35,125 nucleotides of DNA from Kribbella albertanoniae. Its GTDB lineage: Bacteria > Actinomycetota > Actinomycetes > Propionibacteriales > Kribbellaceae. The stretch's first letter is position 1, and every line of letters starts with the position of its first letter. Position numbers and translations under genes: made by a program. The notes below the pieces were generated by a model. The model was not told the origin of the DNA. It ran no database searches and was given only the letters and a program-made list of their open reading frames with translations. This document shows, piece after piece, positions 30,564-35,125 of the stretch. The stretch covers positions 1-35,125 of the forward strand of contig NZ_SMKA01000060.1 in assembly GCF_004348455.1 (NCBI RefSeq), in the 5' to 3' direction.

Positions 30564-31397
30564 TCAGCCGATCGCCTCGCCGCGTTTCCAGTAACCCTGG
30601 AAGGAGATCGCGGGCTTCGGCAGGCCGACCACGTTGACCAGATGACGCCGTACCGCCTTGATCATCGCGGACTCGCCGGCCACCCACGCGAAGTCGACGG
30701 TGTCCGGAAGCTCGGCCGATTCAAGGGCCTCGAGCAACGGAAGCTCGGCATCCGACTCAGGGGTCGCGGTGATCCAGGTGACATCGGCGGTTCCGGGTGT
30801 CGGCAGCGGCCGGATGTCACGGTCATCCGGAATCTGGGCGAAGACAGTCGCCTGTACGTCGGGCGCCAGCTGCTCGAGAATCCCAGTCAGTGCAGGTAGT
30901 GCGGTCTCGTCGGCGATCAGGACCCGGTGCTTGCTGGTGCTCGGCGGAACGTAGTCGACGCCGGAGTTCAACATTCCCTTGGTGCTGGTGGTGTCGACCG
31001 CGAACGGGAGGAACATTGCGATCTCCGCACCCGGTACGACGTCGGTCGCCCAGGCCGAGGCCGGTCCGTTGACACCGTGGAGCACGAACTCGATGTCGAG
31101 CTCGGACTGCCCCGCACGCAGTTCGCGGATCGTGTAGGTGCGCATGATGACGCGCTCGTCCTCCGGCTGCGCGCACCAGTCGGCGTACCAGTCCTCGCCG
31201 GACAGGAGTTTGAGTTTGCCGCCGTTCGGTGGCGGCAGCAGGACCTTGATCCGCTGGTCGGGACCGGCGACGACCGCATCGGCGATCCGCGGTGCGGTGA
31301 ACGTCACGCGCCGCAGATGTGGGCTCAGATCCTCGACGGATCGCACGGTCACGAACAGCGAATCGAAGACGATGGGCTGGGTGGCGACTGCGGTCAT
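30564..31397 (-). CDS. siderophore-interacting protein (NAD(P)H:ferric-siderophore reductase)
   Basis: A 277-residue flavoprotein of the SIP/ViuB family, which reduces ferric siderophores in the cytoplasm to free the iron. The FAD-binding motif RTYTIRE (residues 86-92) ends the barrel domain (about 15-135); the NAD(P)-binding half has VLIADETALPALTGILE and WVAGESAMIKAVRRHL, both typical. The C-terminus SFQGYWKRGEA is the family's closing motif. ATG 31397 is chosen since GGAG lies seven bases upstream; a TTG at 31409 is less likely. It is divergent from a siderophore ABC importer with a shared iron box, so both are expected to be induced by iron starvation. Confidence 0.94.
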   Translation of the reverse strand: MTAVATQPIVFDSLFVTVRSVEDLSPHLRRVTFTAPRIADAVVAGPDQRIKVLLPPPNGGKLKLLSGEDWYADWCAQPEDERVIMRTYTIRELRAGQSELDIEFVLHGVNGPASAWATDVVPGAEIAMFLPFAVDTTSTKGMLNSGVDYVPPSTSKHRVLIADETALPALTGILEQLAPDVQATVFAQIPDDRDIRPLPTPGTADVTWITATPESDAELPLLEALESAELPDTVDFAWVAGESAMIKAVRRHLVNVVGLPKPAISFQGYWKRGEAIG

Positions 31398-31443
31398 CGG
31401 GTTCTCCAAGTCAGCCTCGGGTGCACAGGCGGGAAAGCTCGGG

Positions 31444-31490
31444 TTATTCTGAGGCCCCTAGAGGTTAGCCTTACCTAAGAGGATTCCAAA
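31444..31490. promoter_or_regulatory. divergent iron-uptake promoters
   Basis: Plus strand: TTATTC (31444-31449), 16 bases, TAGCCT (31466-31471). Minus strand: TTTGGA (31485-31490), 17 bases, TAACCT (31462-31467). Both -10 boxes lie inside the iron box at 31460-31478, so one repressor could shut both. Confidence 0.5.
31460..31478. promoter_or_regulatory. iron box (IdeR/DmdR1-type operator)
   Basis: The 19-base site AGAGGTTAGCCTTACCTAA matches 15 of 19 positions of the known consensus TTAGGTTAGGCTAACCTAA. It lies between the divergent siderophore reductase and permease genes and overlaps both predicted -10 boxes. With iron present the DtxR-family repressor would block both units. Confidence 0.85.
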
Positions 31491-31495
31491 AGCCG

Positions 31496-32560
31496 ATGTC
31501 ACCGCCCAGCACAGTTGCCGACTCCGCGCCCGTCGCCGTTTCGGCACGCCCGCGCCGGACCCGGCGCGCCACGTTGGTCCTCGGGCTGGTCGGCGCCCTC
31601 GCCCTGCTCGCACTCGTGATTCTGCTCAGTATCGCGGTCGGTTCGAAGCAGATTCCGTTGTCCACGGTGATCGAGGCCCTGCGGCATTACGACGAGTCGA
31701 ATACCGATCACGTCATCATTCACTCACTGCGTGTGCCCAGAACGCTGATCGGCCTTCTGGTCGGTGCGGCGCTGGGATTGTCCGGTGCGTTGATGCAGGG
31801 CGTCACCCGTAACCCGCTCGCCGACCCCGGAATTCTCGGGGTGAACGGCGGCGCCGCATTGTTTGTTGTCGGCGGCATCTATTGGCTCGGGCTGTCGAGC
31901 CTGACGGCGTACGTCTGGCTCGCCTTCGCCGGCGCGGCCGCGGCCTCGGTGGCGGTCTACTTCCTCGGATCGCTCGGCCGGGAAGGCGCGACACCGGTCA
32001 AGCTCGCGCTCGCCGGTGCGGCCCTGACGGCGATGCTCGGGTCGCTGACGACCGCCTTGCTGATCACTGACGTCGACACCTTCGACCAGTTCCGGTTCTG
32101 GTCGGTCGGTTCGCTGGCCGGTCGGGGCTCGGACATCGCCAGCCAGGTCGCGCCGTTCATCCTGATCGGGATCGCGCTGTCGCTGGTCTGCGGCCGGGTG
32201 CTGAACGCGATGTCCCTCGGTGACGAGGTCGCGAAGTCACTCGGTCAGCGCGTCGGGCTGGCCCGGTTGTTCGTCGCGGTCGTGGTCGTGCTGCTCTGTG
32301 GCGCAGCCACTGCGGCCGCGGGGCCGATCGGATTCGTCGGGCTGACCATCCCGCACGTCGCGCGCCTGATCACCGGGCCCGACTACCGGTGGATCCTGCC
32401 GTACTCGATGGTGCTGTCCCCGATCCTTCTGCTCGGCTCCGACGTGATCGGCCGGGTCGTCGCGCTGCCCGGCGAGCTGCAGGTCGGCATCGTGACCGCG
32501 GTCATCGGCGCACCGTTCTTCATCATGCTGGTTCGCCGGCGGAAGCTGGCAGACCTGTGA
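31496..32560 (+). CDS. iron-siderophore ABC transporter permease 1 (FecCD family)
   Basis: A 354-residue inner-membrane protein with about ten helices. FecCD hallmarks: LRVPRTLIGLLVGAALGLSGALMQGVTRNPLADPGILGVNGGAALFVV (residues about 78-125), FRFWSVGSL, and TAAAGPIGFVGLTIPHVARL with GELQVGIVTAVIGAPFFIMLVRR near the end. It pairs with the next gene product to form the channel for ferric siderophores. It is the first gene of a three-gene operon under the iron box, and its stop codon overlaps the next start in GTGA. GAGGA lies 12 bases before the ATG, which is a long spacing. No substrate-binding protein gene is found in the operon. Confidence 0.95.
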   Translation: MSPPSTVADSAPVAVSARPRRTRRATLVLGLVGALALLALVILLSIAVGSKQIPLSTVIEALRHYDESNTDHVIIHSLRVPRTLIGLLVGAALGLSGALMQGVTRNPLADPGILGVNGGAALFVVGGIYWLGLSSLTAYVWLAFAGAAAASVAVYFLGSLGREGATPVKLALAGAALTAMLGSLTTALLITDVDTFDQFRFWSVGSLAGRGSDIASQVAPFILIGIALSLVCGRVLNAMSLGDEVAKSLGQRVGLARLFVAVVVVLLCGAATAAAGPIGFVGLTIPHVARLITGPDYRWILPYSMVLSPILLLGSDVIGRVVALPGELQVGIVTAVIGAPFFIMLVRRRKLADL

Positions 32561-33600
32561 CCACAGCCGAAGAAGCAGTCCACATCATCAGCCGGGCCCG
32601 CGCGGTCCGGCAGGCCCGCACGATCGCAGTGGTCGCAGTACTGGCTGTCCTGGTTTTCATCACGTTCTGTGTCTCCTTGTCACTGGGTGACTTCAAGATC
32701 CCGGTGATCGACGTGGTGAAGACCTTGTTCGGTGGCGGCGACCGGGCCACCGAGTTCATCGTGAACCGGCTGCGCCTGCCGCGCGCCCTCACCGGCCTGA
32801 TGGTCGGCGCCGCGCTCGGCATGTCCGGGGCGATCTTCCAGAGCATCGCCCGGAACCCGCTGGCCAGCCCCGACATCATCGGTGTCACGTACGGCGCGAG
32901 TGCGTTCGCCGTGTTCGCGATCGTCATCCTCGGGATGACCGGGCTGGCGGTGTCCGGGTTCGCCATCGTCGGCGCGATCCTGACCGCGTTCATCATGTAC
33001 GTGCTGGCCTGGCGGCACGGGGTGTCGAGCTACCGGCTGATCCTGATCGGGATCGGGATCGGCGCGATCGCCACCAGCATCACGTCGTACCTGCTGACCA
33101 AGGCCCGGGTCGAGATCGCCCAGCAGGCGCTGATCTGGCTGACCGGTTCGCTGAACGGGCGCGACTGGTCGAACGTGCAGGCGATGACGGTCACGCTGGT
33201 GCTCGCCGTACCGCTGTCGGTCTGGCTCGTGCACCGGCTGCGGATCCTGCAGCTCGGCGACGAAACGGCGTACGGGCTGGGGCTGCGGGTGGAGAGCTCG
33301 CGGCTCGGGCTGATCGTGATCGGCGTGTTCCTGGCCGCGGTGGCGACTGCGGCCGCGGGGCCGATCGGGTTCGTCGCGTTCGTCGGTCCGCCGATCGCGC
33401 GCCGGCTCACCCGGTCCCCGGGACCGGCGATGATCTCCTCCGCGCTGATCGGCGCGCTGGTGGTGGCGCTGTCCGACCTGATTGCACAGCACGCGTTCGG
33501 CGACACGCAGTTGCCGGTCGGCGTGGTGACCGGCGTGGTGGGTGCGCCGTACCTGATGTTCCTGCTGGCTCGGACGAACCGGGTGGGAAGTGGTGGCTGA
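32557..33600 (+). CDS. iron-siderophore ABC transporter permease 2 (FecCD family)
   Basis: A 347-residue inner-membrane protein, the second channel subunit. It has the FecCD run LRLPRALTGLMVGAALGMSGAIFQSIARNPLASPDIIGVTYGASAFAV, LIWLTGSLNGRDW, TAAAGPIGFVAFVGPPIARRL and LPVGVVTGVVGAPYLMFLLAR, with about ten helices. It starts at GTG 32557, overlapping the previous stop codon, so the two permeases are translationally coupled and should be made in equal amounts. The frame is open upstream to 32389, but that part runs through the first permease gene and does not look like coding in this frame. The ATPase gene follows directly. Confidence 0.95.
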   Translation: MTTAEEAVHIISRARAVRQARTIAVVAVLAVLVFITFCVSLSLGDFKIPVIDVVKTLFGGGDRATEFIVNRLRLPRALTGLMVGAALGMSGAIFQSIARNPLASPDIIGVTYGASAFAVFAIVILGMTGLAVSGFAIVGAILTAFIMYVLAWRHGVSSYRLILIGIGIGAIATSITSYLLTKARVEIAQQALIWLTGSLNGRDWSNVQAMTVTLVLAVPLSVWLVHRLRILQLGDETAYGLGLRVESSRLGLIVIGVFLAAVATAAAGPIGFVAFVGPPIARRLTRSPGPAMISSALIGALVVALSDLIAQHAFGDTQLPVGVVTGVVGAPYLMFLLARTNRVGSGG

Positions 33601-33601
33601 G

Positions 33602-34585
33602 ATGGAGAAGAGCGCTGTGGAGAAGCCCGTGACAAAACACAGTCTGGCGGCTGAAGGACTCGCGGTCGGGTACGACCAGCGGCAGATCATCGACGACCTG
33701 TCGGTCGAGATCCCCACCGGCAAGATCACCGTCATCGTCGGCGCCAACGCCTGCGGCAAGTCCACGCTGCTGAAGACCCTGGCCCGGCTGCTCAAGCCGT
33801 CCAAGGGCACGGTGCTGCTGGACGGCAAGAGCATCCAGTCGATCCCAACCCGCGAGGTCGCCACCAAACTCGGCCTGCTGCCGCAGTCACCGACCGCCCC
33901 GGAAGGCATCACGGTCGCCGACCTGGTCGGCCGCGGCCGCTACCCGCGCACCCGCTGGATCCGCCAGTGGACCAAGACCGACGACGAGGCGGTCGCCCAG
34001 GCCATGACGTCGACCGATGTTCTTGAGATCGCCGACCGCCCGATCGACGAACTCTCCGGCGGCCAGCGCCAGCGCGTCTGGATCGCGATGGCGCTCGCCC
34101 AGGAAACCGACATCCTGCTCCTTGACGAACCCACCACGTTCCTCGACCTGACCCACCAGTTCGAGGTCCTGGACCTGCTCGTCGACCTGAACAAGCGCGA
34201 CGCCCGCACCATCGTCCTGGTCCTGCACGACCTCAACCAGGCCTGCCGCTTCGGCGACCACCTGATCGCCATGAAGAACGGCGCGATCGTTGCCAAGGGC
34301 AACCCTGACGACGTGATCACCGAAGAGGTCGTCCACGACGTCTTCGGCCTGCACGTCAAAATCATCCCCGACCCCGTCGCCGGCACCCCCATGGTCGTCC
34401 CCCTGGGCCGCCACACCACCCGCACCGACCGCGCCACCGACATCCCGGCCACCAGCGCCGCCGACGTACCGGCAGACCCTTCCGCGAGCCCCGCTTCAGC
34501 GGACCCCGCAGCCGGCAACCCCGCCGCCGCAGCCCTAGCCGCCTCAGCCGCCGCCAACGGCGTCTGCCGCCCCACCGACCGCTAG
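33602..34585 (+). CDS. iron-siderophore ABC transporter ATP-binding protein (FepC type)
   Basis: A 327-residue ATPase that powers the two FecCD permeases. Walker A GANACGKST (residues 47-55), Q-loop LLPQSPT, signature LSGGQRQR (151-158), Walker B ILLLDEPT (171-178) and the H-loop VLVLHDLNQ are intact. After about residue 265 there is a 60-residue Ala/Pro/Asp-rich tail that ABC ATPases of this family usually lack. The start is uncertain: GTG 33590, ATG 33602 or GTG 33617 (which has GGAGAAG before it). The first overlaps the permease stop. The tail is followed by the second nested-palindrome repeat. Confidence 0.95.
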   Translation: MEKSAVEKPVTKHSLAAEGLAVGYDQRQIIDDLSVEIPTGKITVIVGANACGKSTLLKTLARLLKPSKGTVLLDGKSIQSIPTREVATKLGLLPQSPTAPEGITVADLVGRGRYPRTRWIRQWTKTDDEAVAQAMTSTDVLEIADRPIDELSGGQRQRVWIAMALAQETDILLLDEPTTFLDLTHQFEVLDLLVDLNKRDARTIVLVLHDLNQACRFGDHLIAMKNGAIVAKGNPDDVITEEVVHDVFGLHVKIIPDPVAGTPMVVPLGRHTTRTDRATDIPATSAADVPADPSASPASADPAAGNPAAAALAASAAANGVCRPTDR

Positions 34586-34606
34586 CCGCCCCACGCCGGC
34601 GAAACC

Positions 34607-34687
34607 CCGGTGGGCTTGGACACCTCGTGGTGGGCTTGAACAGGTAATGCCTTGTTCACGCCCACCAGTTCTTGTTCAAGCCCCCGG
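34607..34687. repeat. nested-palindrome dispersed repeat, copy 2
   Basis: Left arms CCGGTGGGCTTGGACA (34607-34622) and GGTGGGCTTGAACAG (34629-34643) are followed by right arms TGTTCACGCCCACC (34653-34666) and TGTTCAAGCCCCCGG (34673-34687). The order gives one inverted repeat inside another, as in the copy at 9057-9136, with which it also shares the bases between and after the arms (GTAATG before the inner right arm and GGTTGNTGGCT after the outer one). It begins 21 bases after the ATPase stop and may terminate the iron operon. Confidence 0.75.
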
Positions 34688-35125
34688 TTGGTGGCTGGTT
34701 GATGCCGACGATCGGGGTGTTCTGTTGCGCGGCACTGGGTTTGTACGGCGGGGGTCGCCTAGGGCTGAGCGGGATGATGCGGTCGGTGATCGCGGTACCC
34801 TCCGCCTGAGGTGACGGGCTGTGGTTGCGACAGGCGAGCTGGAGTCGTCGGAGCGGGGTTGTTGGGGCTGGGGAGTCCTACCCGTCGTTTTCGGGTGGCT
34901 ATGCTCCCCAGCTCCCGGACCGGATTCCGGGGTGGGCCCCGAGCCGGTGGGTGCACCCATCAAATGCTCCGCTTTGCGGAGTGCTGCTGGCGGTATTTGG
35001 CAGGGCGACTCCGATGATCGCCAGTTGTCCGCGGCGACTGCGGCGCCCGCCGTACATGCCGGGCTGCGGTTGGATGGGGTCCCGGCGTGCGGGCTCGGGT
35101 GGATCCGAGTGACGTTCCGGTGTGC
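34688..35125. other. unassigned 440-base region with hairpins
   Basis: No convincing gene on either strand: the open frames are short, Pro/Ser/Arg-rich, and mutually overlapping. It contains the structured element at 34864-34915, the palindrome TGGGTGCACCCA (34948-34959) and a small perfect hairpin CTCCGC-TTT-GCGGAG (34967-34981), all within 120 bases. A structured RNA or another repeat family is possible. The next gene lies outside the window. Confidence 0.4.
34864..34915. other. two-stage stem-loop
   Basis: An outer stem GGGGCTGGGGAG (34864-34875) with CTCCCCAGCTCC (34904-34915), 12 bp including one G-T pair, encloses an inner stem ACCCG (34880-34884) with CGGGT (34892-34896) over the loop TCGTTTT. 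The shape is that of a small structured RNA; the function is unknown. Confidence 0.55.

Noticed and set aside
34676..35112. Short open frames on both strands at the right end
   Set aside because: They overlap each other, are low-complexity and Arg/Pro/Ser-rich, and show no family; the region is dominated by hairpins.
1..35125. tRNA or rRNA genes, and insertion sequences
   Set aside because: No cloverleaf with a T-loop GTTCRANNC context in the right frame, no ribosomal RNA stretch, and no transposase frame or terminal inverted repeats with target duplications were seen by eye; a tRNAscan or IS search was not possible.

Overview
The window is high-GC DNA (mostly G/C at third codon positions, many GTG starts, overlapping long open frames on opposite strands) from an actinobacterium. 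Gene content (mycobacterial-type class II aldolase, DUF3151, actinobacterial HNH protein, AraC/TetR/GntR regulators, an IdeR/DmdR1-type iron box, Tat- and Sec-exported carbohydrate enzymes) fits a soil actinomycete of the Kribbella/Nocardioides kind. The genus is an inference. No rRNA, tRNA, CRISPR array, prophage or intact transposon was seen.

Layout. 1-420: five tandem hairpin-forming repeats. 498-4063: a VOC protein, a SIS-domain sugar-phosphate isomerase/deaminase, a divergent DasR/NagR-like GntR regulator and fructose-bisphosphate aldolase. 4130-6335 (minus): HNH nuclease, GNAT acetyltransferase and an AbiEi-like protein, with a classical intrinsic terminator after the HNH gene. 6482-9036: DUF3151, a ComB-like phosphatase and an MFS transporter. 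9185-16823: a sugar ABC importer (binding protein and two permeases, no ATPase) divergent from a 1446-residue secreted protein that joins a rhamnogalacturonan acetylesterase (CE12-like) to a rhamnogalacturonan lyase (PL11-like). 16814-19000: AraC regulator, VOC protein, methyltransferase. 19343-20858: purA and a small acidic protein. 21123-23981: membrane Ser/Thr kinase, DUF1330 protein, remnant of a DJ-1/PfpI gene. 23982-30493: secreted SASA esterase, SDR/TetR pair with twin operators, PPOX-class flavoprotein, Tat-exported GH105-type hydrolase and a secreted alginate-lyase-family protein. 30564-34585: siderophore-interacting reductase divergent from a three-gene Fe-siderophore ABC transporter, sharing an iron box.

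How it works together. The housekeeping order aldolase - DUF3151 - purA recalls a conserved actinobacterial neighbourhood; accessory carbon-uptake genes lie between its members. The carbohydrate genes suggest pectin (rhamnogalacturonan I) use: deacetylation and cleavage outside the cell, removal of unsaturated uronyl ends by the GH105 enzyme, and ABC import powered by a shared ATPase encoded elsewhere. The promoter regions of the binding-protein gene and the lyase gene both carry an AACGCTT core just downstream of the predicted start points, hinting at one shared regulator not encoded here. The last 4 kb is an iron-uptake module.

The least explained material is noncoding: a tandem hairpin array at the start, a two-copy nested-palindrome repeat at gene 3' ends (9057 and 34607), competing hairpins at 21013-21081, and long perfect hairpins that bury the translation start regions of two genes (6912-6956 and 26035-26087).
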